A stretch of DNA of 64,000 nucleotides, taken from positions 1 to 64,000 of the forward strand of contig JBJOPS010000028.1 in the NCBI GenBank assembly GCA_046050465.1. The letters are read 5' to 3'. Positions 1-8,916 of the stretch are shown here, one piece after another. The notes beneath the pieces are model-generated. The model made no database searches. It was not told the DNA's origin and was given only the letters and a program-made list of their open reading frames with translations. The position numbers and the translations under genes were made by a program. Within the stretch, counting starts at the first letter, position 1; every line of letters starts with the position of its first letter. This DNA comes from Egaibacter sp046050465. GTDB lineage: Bacteria; Pseudomonadota; Gammaproteobacteria; Burkholderiales; Burkholderiaceae_C.

Positions 1-370
1 ATCTACCGCCCCCGCCCTGCAGCGTCGCCATGTCTATTCGCCCGCGGGCCGTTCGCTGGAACGCTTCCTCGGCGAAGCCCTGCAAACACCGCGTCAACAG
101 GCCAGCTCGGTTGAGCAGGATGACAAGTCCGTCACCCTCACATTTGATGTGCCCGGCATCGCCAAAGATCAGTTGAGCATCGGCATTGAGGGCAACATCG
201 TGCGCATCCAGAGCCGCGACGGCGCAGCACGCCGCTACAGCTTTGCGTATGAGTTGCCACAGGACATTGACGTGGCCACCAGCCAGGCCAGAATGGAAAA
301 CGGCGTGCTCACGCTGAAGCTGGCGAAGATCGTGCCGGTGAGCCAGGTCACCGAACTCGTCATCAATTAA
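1..370 (+). CDS. Hsp20/alpha-crystallin family small heat shock protein (5' truncated by window edge)
   Basis: The frame is open from base 2 and stops with TAA at 368-370, so the start lies outside the window. The visible 122 residues contain the alpha-crystallin core: a segment FDVPGIAKDQLSI, an arginine-flanked strand, the LPxxID element (LPQDID) and the family hallmark NGVLTLKL near the C-terminus. Proteins of this family are ATP-independent holdases that bind unfolding proteins in the cytoplasm. The 3' end converges with tsaD; the two stop codons share the palindrome TTAA at 367-370, so the genes overlap by four bases. The family assignment is firm; the exact paralogue cannot be told. Confidence 0.9.
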   Translation, partial: STAPALQRRHVYSPAGRSLERFLGEALQTPRQQASSVEQDDKSVTLTFDVPGIAKDQLSIGIEGNIVRIQSRDGAARRYSFAYELPQDIDVATSQARMENGVLTLKLAKIVPVSQVTELVIN

Positions 371-1461
371 TTGAGCTGGTCCAGCGGCCAGCGGGGTTTC
401 ACGTCAAACGCGTACACCTCGCTGGCCTGCTGTTGCCCTGACTGCAGCCGCATGGCCGCGGCCAGCGCAATCATGGCGCCGTTATCGGTGCACAAACTCA
501 GTTCGGGGTAGTGCACACGCACGTGCTGCCGGGCGCACTCGGCGTTGAGTTGCGCACGCAAACTGCGGTTGGCCCCCACGCCGCCGGCCACCACCATGCG
601 TCTCAATCCCGTTTGCTTCAACGCCGCGAGAGATTTGCGTACCAGCACGTCCACAATCGCAGCTTCGGTTGATGCCGCCAGATTCGCACGGGTCTGCCGT
701 GGCAGGGTTTCAAAGGCACCGGCTTGCAACGCGCCATCCGCCGCGTCGCGGGCAGCAACCAGTTTTTTGGCCTGCACCATCACGGCCGTTTTCAACCCGG
801 CAAACGAAAAATCCAGATTGCCGCTGTGCAGCAAGGGTCGTGGCAACTTGAACGCAGCCGGGTCACCCTGCTCCGCCATGCGTGACAACGCCGGGCCGCC
901 GGGGTAGCCCAGGCCCATCAGCTTGGCGGACTTGTCAAACGCCTCACCCGCCGCATCATCGATGGTTTCGCCCAGCAATTCGTAACGGCCCACACCGTCC
1001 ACCCGCATCAATTGGGTGTGACCACCCGACACCAACAAGGCCAAAAAGGGGAACTCGGGCGGGTCCGCACTCAGGAACGGCGACAACAGGTGCCCTTCCA
1101 GATGGTGCACACCCAAAACCGGTTTGCCCAAGGCAGCGCCCAGCGCGCAGGCCACGCCCGCGCCCACCAGCAGCGCACCAGCCAGCCCGGGACCGCGGGT
1201 GAAGCCCACCACGTCCACGTCTTTCAACATACACCCGGCTTCGGCCAGCACTTGTTCCGTTAACGGAATTACCCGGCGAATATGGTCACGACTGGCCAGC
1301 TCGGGCACCACGCCGCCATAGGCCTGGTGCATGTCGATCTGGCTATGCAGGGCGTGCGCCAGCAGTTTGGGCACACCCTGTCCACGCATTTCAACCAAGG
1401 CCACCCCGGTTTCGTCGCAGGATGACTCGACGCCCAATACCAGGCACGCGTTCACTTTCAA
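367..1461 (-). CDS. tsaD: tRNA N6-adenosine threonylcarbamoyltransferase TsaD
   Basis: The protein transfers the threonylcarbamoyl group from threonylcarbamoyl-AMP to A37 of ANN-decoding tRNAs, together with TsaB and TsaE. Family marks seen are an N-terminal ESSCDETG, the metal-binding HLEGH (about residues 120-124), the nucleotide loop SGGHTQL, GGVGANRSLR and the C-terminal TDNGAMIA. The length is 364 residues, slightly over the usual 335-345. The start is uncertain: TTG at 1461 gives MKVNACLVLG, while GTG at 1455, eight bases after a GGAA, is an equal choice. It converges on the Hsp20 gene and its neighbour upstream is tRNA-Ser. Confidence 0.97.
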   Translation of the reverse strand: MKVNACLVLGVESSCDETGVALVEMRGQGVPKLLAHALHSQIDMHQAYGGVVPELASRDHIRRVIPLTEQVLAEAGCMLKDVDVVGFTRGPGLAGALLVGAGVACALGAALGKPVLGVHHLEGHLLSPFLSADPPEFPFLALLVSGGHTQLMRVDGVGRYELLGETIDDAAGEAFDKSAKLMGLGYPGGPALSRMAEQGDPAAFKLPRPLLHSGNLDFSFAGLKTAVMVQAKKLVAARDAADGALQAGAFETLPRQTRANLAASTEAAIVDVLVRKSLAALKQTGLRRMVVAGGVGANRSLRAQLNAECARQHVRVHYPELSLCTDNGAMIALAAAMRLQSGQQQASEVYAFDVKPRWPLDQLN

Positions 1462-1565
1462 ATTCCGTTTTTTGACTTCATAAAGGTTAAGTTTAGGTCA
1501 AGCTCACCCCCGGAATGGACACCAGCTCTCACCATCCATGCAAAGACAGCTAAAATCCCCGGTCT

Positions 1566-1653
1566 GGAAGCTTGGCAGAGTGGTCGATTGCACCGGTCTT
1601 GAAAACCGGCAAACCGAAAGGTTTCTAGGGTTCGAATCCCTAAGCTTCCGCCA
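1566..1653 (+). tRNA. tRNA-Ser (anticodon UGA), CCA encoded
   Basis: The acceptor stem GGAAGCT pairs with AGCTTCC, followed by discriminator G and an encoded CCA. The anticodon stem CCGGT/ACCGG encloses the loop CTTGAAA, giving anticodon UGA. A long variable arm (class II) and a T-loop GGTTCGAATCCC are present. All this fits a serine tRNA reading UCA. Confidence 0.96.
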
Positions 1654-2092
1654 ATGAAATCACCTCATCTACAGTCGGGCTTATTGCACAGAGTGCGGCC
1701 CCAGATACCAACCGCTCAGCAGGGCTCCATTCACATCACGTGGCATCAAATTGACCCACCTGTCTTCATTCGAGCTTGCCTGCTACCAGGCTGACCTGTT
1801 CAAAGCATCTTGAATTTCACACCCGATTTGGCAAAAGCATCACGTAATACATTGCCGAGCATCGTTTTTCCACTACACCCCCTGTATCCGGCAACCTGGC
1901 CAGGTAAGCAAACCTTCTCGACGGAACATCGTTTCTTGTGAGCGACGTCGAAACGGAGCATAAGACTCTGCGACATAAGTCACGCAACCGCGCAAAACGC
2001 TTGCCCGGCCATTGTGGTTAATGGCTCCTTTTCATTGACAATGCAGAATTACTGACGCCTTCGCAAAGAAGGCGACTCTTGGAGATCAACTT
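1654..2092. other. Gene-free stretch between tRNA-Ser and rfbB
   Basis: No convincing coding frame, RNA gene or insertion sequence is visible in these 439 bases. It must carry the promoter of the rhamnose operon; a TTGACA hexamer lies at 2035-2040 but no well-spaced -10 box follows it. A GGAGAT ribosome-binding site sits just before the rfbB start. Confidence 0.4.
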
Positions 2093-3184
2093 ATGACAAT
2101 ACTTGTTACGGGTGGTGCAGGGTTTATTGGCAGCAATTTCGTTTTGGATTGGCTCGCTCATTCGAATGAAGTCGTCATCAATCTGGACAAGCTGACGTAT
2201 GCGGGAAACCTGCAAAACTTGGCTAGTCTCAAAGGCCATGCAGGACATATTTTTGTTCAAGGTGACTTTGGCGACACAGATCTGGTCTCGCGTCTGCTGA
2301 TTGAGCATCAACCGAGAGCCGTCATTAATTTTGCTGCGGAAAGCCACGTCGACCGGTCGATTCACGGCCCGAGCGACTTTATCCAGACCAATATCGTGGG
2401 GACATTTACCCTGCTTGAAGCTGTGCGGGCGCATTGGAACCAACTGCTGCCAGCCGCCAAAAATGAATTCCGGCTGTTGCATGTCTCAACCGACGAGGTG
2501 TACGGATCCCTGTCTAAATCGGACTCAGCGTTCACAGAATCCAACCGGTACGAGCCAAATAGCCCCTACTCGGCTAGTAAAGCGGCCAGTGACCATTTGG
2601 TGAGGGCCTATCATCACACTTATGGCTTACCGGTAGTGACCACCAACTGCTCAAACAACTACGGTCCATTTCACTTCCCGGAAAAACTCATTCCGCTCAT
2701 GATCGTGAATGCTCTGGCCGGAAAACCGCTCCCCGTCTACGGTGATGGCCAGCAAATCCGCGACTGGTTGTACGTGAAGGACCATTGCAGTGCGATCCGC
2801 CGAGTTCTCGAAGCCGGCAAGTTGGGTGAGACCTACAACGTTGGTGGCTGGAACGAAAAACCCAATCTGGACATCGTTCACACCGTCTGCTCTTTATTAG
2901 ACGAATTGCAGCCGCGCAAAGATGGCCTGCCCTACAAGAACCAGATCACCTACGTCACTGACCGTCCCGGACATGACCGGCGCTATGCTATCGACGCCCG
3001 TAAGATCGAGCGGGAGTTGGGTTGGAAACCCACTGAGACGTTCGAGAGCGGTATCCGCAAGACCGTCCAGTGGTATCTGGATAATGCGGATTGGGTAGCC
3101 AATGTTCAAAGCGGCAGCTACCGCAACTGGGTAGAAAAGCAGTATGGCACCGCATCACCGACCGGAAACGAGGCTGTTGCTTGA
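2093..3184 (+). CDS. rfbB: dTDP-glucose 4,6-dehydratase
   Basis: Converts dTDP-glucose to dTDP-4-keto-6-deoxyglucose, the second step of dTDP-L-rhamnose synthesis. It is a short-chain dehydrogenase of the extended type: NAD-binding GGAGFIG at residues 7-13, the dehydratase-specific TDEVYG at 133-138, and the catalytic YSASK at 159-163. The length of 363 residues is normal. The ATG follows GGAGAT. It is the first gene of rfbBDAC; its TGA overlaps the TTG start of rfbD (TTGA), so the operon is translationally coupled. The product feeds O-antigen or exopolysaccharide rhamnose. Confidence 0.98.
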   Translation: MTILVTGGAGFIGSNFVLDWLAHSNEVVINLDKLTYAGNLQNLASLKGHAGHIFVQGDFGDTDLVSRLLIEHQPRAVINFAAESHVDRSIHGPSDFIQTNIVGTFTLLEAVRAHWNQLLPAAKNEFRLLHVSTDEVYGSLSKSDSAFTESNRYEPNSPYSASKAASDHLVRAYHHTYGLPVVTTNCSNNYGPFHFPEKLIPLMIVNALAGKPLPVYGDGQQIRDWLYVKDHCSAIRRVLEAGKLGETYNVGGWNEKPNLDIVHTVCSLLDELQPRKDGLPYKNQITYVTDRPGHDRRYAIDARKIERELGWKPTETFESGIRKTVQWYLDNADWVANVQSGSYRNWVEKQYGTASPTGNEAVA

Positions 3185-4095
3185 AAGTTCTCTTATTTGG
3201 CAAGGGTGGTCAGGTGGGTTGGGAACTACAGCGAAGCCTGGCCCCTTTGGGCGAGTTGATAGCCGTCGATTTCGACCCAAAAGGCAATCCTGACGGCCTG
3301 TGTGGTGATTTTTCTGATCTGCCAGGTCTGGCAAAAACCATTCAAATCGTCAAACCCGATGTAATCGTCAATGCGGCGGCGCACACCGCAGTGGACAAAG
3401 CTGAAACCGAGCCGGACTTTGCACGAACAGTCAATGCTTTGGCCCCTGGCGTTCTGGCCGCTGAAGCCAACAAGCTAGGCGCGTGGCTCGTGCACTACTC
3501 AACAGATTACGTATTTGACGGCAGTGGTGACAAGCCCTGGCGCGAAGATGACATCCCTGGACCTTTGAGCGTTTATGGCCAAACCAAACTTGAAGGCGAG
3601 AAAGCCGTTGTGCAATGCCCAAAGCACTTGATTCTTCGAACAAGCTGGGTTTACGCAGCCAAAGGCGGAAATTTTGCAAAGACCATGCTTCGTCTGGCCA
3701 AAGAACGCGATAAATTAACCGTCATTGATGATCAGGTTGGTGCACCAACATCCGCTGAGTTGTTGGCTGACGTCACCGCTCTATCTTTGCGTACATTGCA
3801 GCAAAGACCTGAACTGGCTGGTGTCTACCACTGTGCCGCCCGGGGGGAAACAAGCTGGTTCGGGTATTGCCGCCATGTTTTGGCCAGGGCGCAGACTTTG
3901 GGGGTGGCTCTTAAGGCTGGGCCCGACAATGTGACCCCGATTCTGACCAGCAGCTACCCAACACCAGCCAAACGTCCACTCAACTCGCGGCTCTGTATTG
4001 ACAAAATTGAGGCCGCGTTCGCTTTGCGCATGCCGAATTGGCAAGTGCATATGGACCGTATGCTTGAAGAGATCTGTGGAGGAATTGCGCAATGA
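3181..4095 (+). CDS. rfbD: dTDP-4-dehydrorhamnose reductase
   Basis: Final reductase of dTDP-L-rhamnose synthesis. The start chosen is TTG at 3181, which overlaps the rfbB stop and gives the family's usual N-terminus MKVLLFGKGGQVGWELQ; starts further upstream would run into rfbB. The nucleotide-binding glycines lie at 7-13, a STDYVFDG segment near 107-114 and the catalytic YGQTK at 132-136. The length of 304 residues is typical. The stop overlaps the rfbA start by ATGA. The identification rests on these motifs and the operon. Confidence 0.96.
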   Translation: MKVLLFGKGGQVGWELQRSLAPLGELIAVDFDPKGNPDGLCGDFSDLPGLAKTIQIVKPDVIVNAAAHTAVDKAETEPDFARTVNALAPGVLAAEANKLGAWLVHYSTDYVFDGSGDKPWREDDIPGPLSVYGQTKLEGEKAVVQCPKHLILRTSWVYAAKGGNFAKTMLRLAKERDKLTVIDDQVGAPTSAELLADVTALSLRTLQQRPELAGVYHCAARGETSWFGYCRHVLARAQTLGVALKAGPDNVTPILTSSYPTPAKRPLNSRLCIDKIEAAFALRMPNWQVHMDRMLEEICGGIAQ

Positions 4096-4991
4096 AAAAT
4101 ACTAAATCAACCCAACGAAAAGGAATCATCCTGGCTGGAGGCTCTGGAACCCGGCTCTATCCGGCAACGCAAGTTGTGAGCAAGCAGCTCCTGCCGGTCT
4201 TTGATAAACCGATGATCTACTACCCGCTCAGCACCCTGTTGCTGGCTGGAATCCGCGATGTGCTGGTGATATCCACTCCGCAAGACACCCCCAGATTCGA
4301 GCAGCTTTTAGGCGATGGCAGCCAATGGGGCATGAGACTGACCTACGCAGTTCAACCTTCTCCGGACGGTCTGGCACAAGCCTTTCTGATTGGCGAGAAG
4401 TTTCTGGGGAACGATACCTGTGCCCTGGTGTTGGGGGACAACATCTTCTATGGCCATGACTTTGCCGGCCTCCTGAGCAGCGCGAGCCAGCAAACAGTGG
4501 GCGCTACCGTGTTCGCGTATGCCGTCACGGACCCGGAGCGTTATGGCGTCGTCGAGTTCGATGAAACCGGGCGAGCCATCAGCCTGGAAGAAAAGCCCAA
4601 AGCGCCCAAGTCCCGCTACGCGGTGACGGGTTTGTACTTCTATGATCGCCAGGTCGTGGAGATGGCCAAGCGCGTCAAACCCTCAGCGCGGGGAGAATTG
4701 GAGATCACCGATCTCAACCGGATGTATTTGGAGCAGAACTCGCTGGACGTTCAAACCATGGGACGCGGCTATGCCTGGCTGGACACCGGCACGCACGAGT
4801 CCATGCTGGAAGCCAGCCAATTTATCTACACGATCGAAAAGCGGCAAGGCCTCAAAGTGGCGGCCCCTGAGGAGATCGTCTGGCGCAATGGCTGGATTGA
4901 TGACGGCCAGCTCGAAAAGTTGGCCAAGCCGCTGGCAAAGTCGGGCTACGGACAATATTTGCTCGGCCTTCTGAGCGAAAAGGTGTATTGA
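4092..4991 (+). CDS. rfbA: Glucose-1-phosphate thymidylyltransferase
   Basis: Makes dTDP-glucose from dTTP and glucose-1-phosphate, the first step of the rhamnose pathway. The N-terminal signature GGSGTRLYP (residues 16-24), PVFDKPMIYYPLSTL and LGDNIFYG are those of the RmlA family. The 299-residue length matches the short enzyme form. It starts at ATG 4092 inside the rfbD stop (ATGA) and its own TGA overlaps the ATG of rfbC, so all four genes are coupled. Confidence 0.98.
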   Translation: MKNTKSTQRKGIILAGGSGTRLYPATQVVSKQLLPVFDKPMIYYPLSTLLLAGIRDVLVISTPQDTPRFEQLLGDGSQWGMRLTYAVQPSPDGLAQAFLIGEKFLGNDTCALVLGDNIFYGHDFAGLLSSASQQTVGATVFAYAVTDPERYGVVEFDETGRAISLEEKPKAPKSRYAVTGLYFYDRQVVEMAKRVKPSARGELEITDLNRMYLEQNSLDVQTMGRGYAWLDTGTHESMLEASQFIYTIEKRQGLKVAAPEEIVWRNGWIDDGQLEKLAKPLAKSGYGQYLLGLLSEKVY

Positions 4992-5539
4992 TGAAGGTCA
5001 CCGCATGCAGCGTTCCCGATGTCCTACTGATTGAGCCCCGCGTTTTTGGGGATGATCGCGGCTATTTCTACGAAAGTTTTAATCAGCGTGCGTTCAATGG
5101 TGCCACCGGCTTGAATTTGACTTTCGTTCAGGACAATCATTCCAAATCAGCCCGCAACGTATTGCGGGGTCTGCACTATCAGATCCAGCAGCCCCAGGGG
5201 AAACTGGTTCGGGTTGTAGCGGGCGAAGTGTTCGATGTCGCCGTGGACTTTCGTCGTGGCTCGCCGACCTTCGGCAAATGGGTTGGCGAGATTCTGTCCG
5301 AACAAAACAAACGTCAGTTGTGGGTGCCGCCAGGATTTGGTCATGGTTTTGTAGTGCTCTCCGAGACGGCCGAATTTTTGTACAAAACCACGGACTATTA
5401 CGCACCCGAGTACGAGCGATGTGTCGTCTGGAATGATCCGACGTTGGCCATTGAATGGCCTCTGAATGGAGCCGTCCCGCTGCTGTCGGGTAAGGACTCC
5501 GCTGGAGTAGCCTTTCTACAGGCTGATATGTTCGCCTGA
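4991..5539 (+). CDS. rfbC: dTDP-4-dehydrorhamnose 3,5-epimerase
   Basis: Epimerises C3 and C5 of dTDP-4-keto-6-deoxyglucose. The cupin-fold family marks are present: FGDDRGYFYESF near the N-terminus, the catalytic histidine in RGLHYQ (about residue 62), the GKLVRV strand and FGHGFVVLSE. The ATG at 4991 overlaps the last base of rfbA (TGATG) and gives 182 residues, the normal size; a TTG three bases upstream is less likely. Last gene of the rhamnose operon. Confidence 0.97.
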   Translation: MKVTACSVPDVLLIEPRVFGDDRGYFYESFNQRAFNGATGLNLTFVQDNHSKSARNVLRGLHYQIQQPQGKLVRVVAGEVFDVAVDFRRGSPTFGKWVGEILSEQNKRQLWVPPGFGHGFVVLSETAEFLYKTTDYYAPEYERCVVWNDPTLAIEWPLNGAVPLLSGKDSAGVAFLQADMFA

Positions 5540-5553
5540 GTTGACCCATCGGG

Positions 5554-6462
5554 ATGAAGGCAAGCTCAAGATACCGGCTGGCAATTGCGCTGCTGTTCAT
5601 CACGCCGGCACTGTGGTCTGTCAACTACCTTGTCGCCCGAAGTGCACCGGGCGTCATAGAGCCGCATGCCTTGGCCTTGATGCGATGGCTGGTTGCCAGT
5701 TTTCTATTCGCTCTTGGCGCACGAGCACAACTCTGGGAACATCGTCGCCATGTTGCTCAAAACTGGAAACAGTATGTTGTCCTGGGCGCCTTGGGCATGT
5801 GGATTTGCGGGGCGTGGGTTTATGTTGGTGGGCGCACGACGGGCGCCGTCAACATTGCCCTCATTTACAGCATCTCACCCGTTTTGATCGTCGCCTTTTC
5901 GGCCCTCTGGTTAAAGGAAAAAATCAGCTTTTGGCAGACCTGTGGTGTGGCACTGGCTCTCGCAGGCGTGATTCACGTGGTGCTTGAGGGCCAGTGGAAC
6001 AGTTTGGCCAATGTTCAGCTTGTCCCGGGAGACGGATGGATTCTGGCGGCCACTCTGTCCTGGACGGTTTATTCGTTGCTGCTTCGCCAGTGGTCAAGCC
6101 CGCTGGGGCCCAGCGCCCGTCTGGCTGTGATCAGCTTTGCCGGATCGTGCGTCATTTTGCCCTTCGCCATCTGGGAGGCCATGCAAACAACCCACCCCAT
6201 CCTGAGTCCTGCGGGTGCCGGACTGGCGTTGGCCGCTGCCATCTTTCCCGGATATGGCGCTTACTTGGCCTACTCCATGATGCAGCAAGAACTGGGAGCC
6301 GCCCGAGGGAGCGTCGTTCTTTACCTGGCTCCCATCTATGCCGCCGTGCTAGCCTGGCTGGTGCTGGCTGAGCCCCTGAAAATGCATCACGCATGGGGCA
6401 TGGCCCTGATCTTGCCAGGCATTTATCTGGTAACTCGCAAAAGGCCGCCCCTTCGCTCCTGA
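5554..6462 (+). CDS. DMT superfamily (EamA-type) transporter
   Basis: A 302-residue inner-membrane protein with about ten hydrophobic segments in two EamA halves. Conserved EamA traces include NYLVARSAPGVIEPHALALMRW in the first half and SAGAGLALAA-like Pro/Gly-rich helices in the second, ending in a basic C-terminus (RKRPPLRS). Family members export amino acids, sugars or other small metabolites; the substrate cannot be read from sequence. It follows rfbC by only 14 bases, so it may be co-transcribed, though no functional link to rhamnose is evident. Confidence 0.85.
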   Translation: MKASSRYRLAIALLFITPALWSVNYLVARSAPGVIEPHALALMRWLVASFLFALGARAQLWEHRRHVAQNWKQYVVLGALGMWICGAWVYVGGRTTGAVNIALIYSISPVLIVAFSALWLKEKISFWQTCGVALALAGVIHVVLEGQWNSLANVQLVPGDGWILAATLSWTVYSLLLRQWSSPLGPSARLAVISFAGSCVILPFAIWEAMQTTHPILSPAGAGLALAAAIFPGYGAYLAYSMMQQELGAARGSVVLYLAPIYAAVLAWLVLAEPLKMHHAWGMALILPGIYLVTRKRPPLRS

Positions 6463-6467
6463 ATGGG

Positions 6468-7130
6468 ATGCCTGGTTTTCGCATGTTCACGCCCCACACA
6501 TGGCTTCTCATTACCCACTTGGGTAACTCGATCGTACTGTTGTCTATGGCCGTGATCATGGCCATTTGGCTGCTCAGGGGACAAGCATCGCCTCTAGCGG
6601 TTCACTGGTTGTTCATTTTGGGCTTTGCCGTCTTTATCGTTCTCGCAACAAAACTGGCGTTTCTGGGCTGGGGAGTTGGTATAGCATCGATTGATTTCAC
6701 CGGTATCAGTGGACATGCCATGTTGTCCAGCGCAGTGTTTCCCACATTGGCGGCCCTGTTGACCTTGCAGCAGCGCCCGGTAATCCGGGCGCTAGCGATC
6801 GCATCAGGGTTTGTTGTCGCCCTCCTTGTCGGCATTTCCCGGCTGGTATTGGACGCCCATTCCGAGTCTGAAGTGTTGATTGGCTGGACACTTGGTGGCC
6901 TGGTGACCCTGACCACCCTGTCTGTGATCCGGCGAGTCGCATCAGATTTTGCAGGCAGAACGTCACCCCTACCGCTGGCGCTAGCACTCGTCGTGATTCT
7001 TGCTATATCGGCGCCTCGCGGTGGGCAGCCCGGGCCTGAAACTCACGGGCTGATCGTCAAGATGGCATTGTGGGCATCAGGCAGGGCTGCACCGTTCGAT
7101 CGCAGCATGCTTCACCGTCAAGCCAGTTAG
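6468..7130 (+). CDS. PAP2 superfamily membrane phosphatase
   Basis: About 220 residues with several membrane helices. PAP2-type catalytic motifs are recognisable: a TGISGHAML block (the SGH motif) and SRLVLDAHSESEVLIGW (the SR...H motif) about 50 residues later; the first KxxxxxxRP motif is poorly matched. The family dephosphorylates lipid phosphates such as undecaprenyl pyrophosphate or phosphatidic acid. ATG at 6468 was preferred over in-frame upstream codons that would overlap the transporter; ATG at 6483 is an alternative. It begins 5 bases after the transporter stop. A role recycling the lipid carrier for nearby polysaccharide genes is only an inference. Confidence 0.75.
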   Translation: MPGFRMFTPHTWLLITHLGNSIVLLSMAVIMAIWLLRGQASPLAVHWLFILGFAVFIVLATKLAFLGWGVGIASIDFTGISGHAMLSSAVFPTLAALLTLQQRPVIRALAIASGFVVALLVGISRLVLDAHSESEVLIGWTLGGLVTLTTLSVIRRVASDFAGRTSPLPLALALVVILAISAPRGGQPGPETHGLIVKMALWASGRAAPFDRSMLHRQAS

Positions 7131-7266
7131 GCACCAAGCCCGTCGGCCACTTCTGGGCCCCCTCTGGCCTCACTGGACCGGATCAAGCCCCAGACTACGT
7201 ACGGCCTATCTCCAGTGTGGGTGCGCTTTGTTTCATGTGTAAAAGTACAGGGACGCTATTCACGTT

Positions 7267-8916
7267 TCAACCGACAAGTGACTTGAGTTTGAAGCGCTGC
7301 AGCTTGCCCGTCTCGGTACGTGGCAATTTGTCCTTGAATTCGATTTCGCGTGGGTACTTGAATGGCGCAATAGTCGCTTTCACATGATCTTGCAGTGCCT
7401 TGACCAAGGCGGCATCCCCGGCAAACCCGGGTCGCAAGACACAAAATGCCTTGACGATCATGCCACGCGAATCGTCTGCCTTGCCAACTACACCACACTC
7501 GGCCACTGCGGGATGTTTAAGCAATGCATCTTCCACCTCGGGCGCGCCCACGTTGTAGCCGGCGGTAATGATCATGTCGTCTGTACGAGACTGGTAAAAA
7601 AAATATCCCTCCGCGTCTTGCATAAATGCATCACCGGGATAGTTCCATCCGTTCTTCACGTAGCTGCCTTGACGCGCATCACCCAGGTATTTGCAGCCCG
7701 TCGGTCCGATTACCGCGAGCTTGCCCACGGTGCCACGCGGCTGCTCCACGCCATCGTCGTCCACCACTTTCGCGGTATAGCCCGGCACCACCTTGCCAAT
7801 GGCACCACGTCGCACATCCGCAGGTGCAGACGAAATAAAAATATGAAACATCTCTGTGGCGCCAATACCGTCCAGCATCTCGATGCCGGTGGCATCCTTC
7901 CACAACTGGCGCGTAGCATCCGGCAAGGCCTCACCTGCGCTCACGCAAATACGCAGTGGTGGTTTGCCACGTGCTTGTGCCAGTGTTTTCAAAAATGGTG
8001 CCATCTGCCGGTAAAACGTAGGGGCGGTATAACAAATGGTGGCGCCCGTGTCGTGAATCAGACTGGCCATCAATTCCGGCGTATAGGCCACATCGGGAAA
8101 ATACACCGAGGCCCCGGCCAGCATCGGGAAAATCAGCAAGCCACCCAAACCAAAAGTGAATGCCAGTGGGGGTGACCCCAAAACGATATCGCGGTATGTG
8201 GCCCTGAGCACATGGCGAGGCCACGTTTGGCAGGCTGCAAGTACATCGCGATGGGTATGCACAGCCGCCTTTGGTTGGCCGGTAGTACCGGAGGTAAAGG
8301 CCAACAGTGCTATGTCGGTTGCAGCGGTAGGGCATGCCTTGAAATCTCCATTTTTAAGGGCCACACGCGCAGCAAGAGAATCTGGCACATCCGCGTTCAC
8401 GTTGAACGGCACAATTGTCTTGAGTATGGGGTACTGCGCCTGTGCTCCTTGCAGCTCTTCGAGCAGCTTGGCGTCGCATAGTGCTACGCTTGGCTGTGAT
8501 TTTTCGATAATTTCGCCCAGCTCCTTGGCACGCAGCAATGGCATGGTGGCCACCGCAATCAGGCCGGCTTTTACCACCGCCAGCCAGGCCAGTACCATGC
8601 CAATGGAGTTACCGCCACGCAGCAGCACCCGGTTGCCTGGCACCAGCCCGAGGTCGTCCACCAGCACCTGTGCCATGCAATCCACCTGGTACTGCACGTC
8701 CGCGTAGGTGAGTGTGACCTTGGGCGAGCGCAACATCGCACGGGTGGCAAACCCTTTCTTCACCGCGTTGTCCAGCAGCTCCTCCACCAGATTGAGTCGC
8801 TCGGGAAATTGCAGCTCGGGCAGATCAAATTTCATTTGCGGCGACTGTTCGGCTGTCGGCAGTCTGTCGTGAACAAAACGGTCTATCTGGATAGATTTCA
8901 TGATTTCAGTACCCAT
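7267..8916 (-). CDS. Aromatic acid-CoA ligase, probably 2-aminobenzoate-CoA ligase
   Basis: An AMP-forming acyl-CoA synthetase of 549 residues. The phosphate-binding loop TSGTTGQPKAAVH, the adenine-site GIGATEMFHIF, the YPGDAF hinge and the C-terminal catalytic lysine context KYPRxIEF...TGKLQR are all present. The N-terminal style (DRFVHDRLP) and the flavin fusion enzyme in the same operon point to 2-aminobenzoate, or salicylate or benzoate, as substrate; the exact acid is inferred. Last gene of a five-gene minus-strand operon. Start codon alternatives are ATG 8916 and ATG 8901; the second overlaps the stop of the acyl-CoA dehydrogenase as ATGA. Confidence 0.85.
   Translation of the reverse strand: MGTEIMKSIQIDRFVHDRLPTAEQSPQMKFDLPELQFPERLNLVEELLDNAVKKGFATRAMLRSPKVTLTYADVQYQVDCMAQVLVDDLGLVPGNRVLLRGGNSIGMVLAWLAVVKAGLIAVATMPLLRAKELGEIIEKSQPSVALCDAKLLEELQGAQAQYPILKTIVPFNVNADVPDSLAARVALKNGDFKACPTAATDIALLAFTSGTTGQPKAAVHTHRDVLAACQTWPRHVLRATYRDIVLGSPPLAFTFGLGGLLIFPMLAGASVYFPDVAYTPELMASLIHDTGATICYTAPTFYRQMAPFLKTLAQARGKPPLRICVSAGEALPDATRQLWKDATGIEMLDGIGATEMFHIFISSAPADVRRGAIGKVVPGYTAKVVDDDGVEQPRGTVGKLAVIGPTGCKYLGDARQGSYVKNGWNYPGDAFMQDAEGYFFYQSRTDDMIITAGYNVGAPEVEDALLKHPAVAECGVVGKADDSRGMIVKAFCVLRPGFAGDAALVKALQDHVKATIAPFKYPREIEFKDKLPRTETGKLQRFKLKSLVG

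Noticed and set aside
1620..1645. TAGGG-TTCGAATCCCTA resembling the TAGGR-TTTCCC motif
   Set aside because: It is the T-arm of tRNA-Ser and is explained by tRNA structure.
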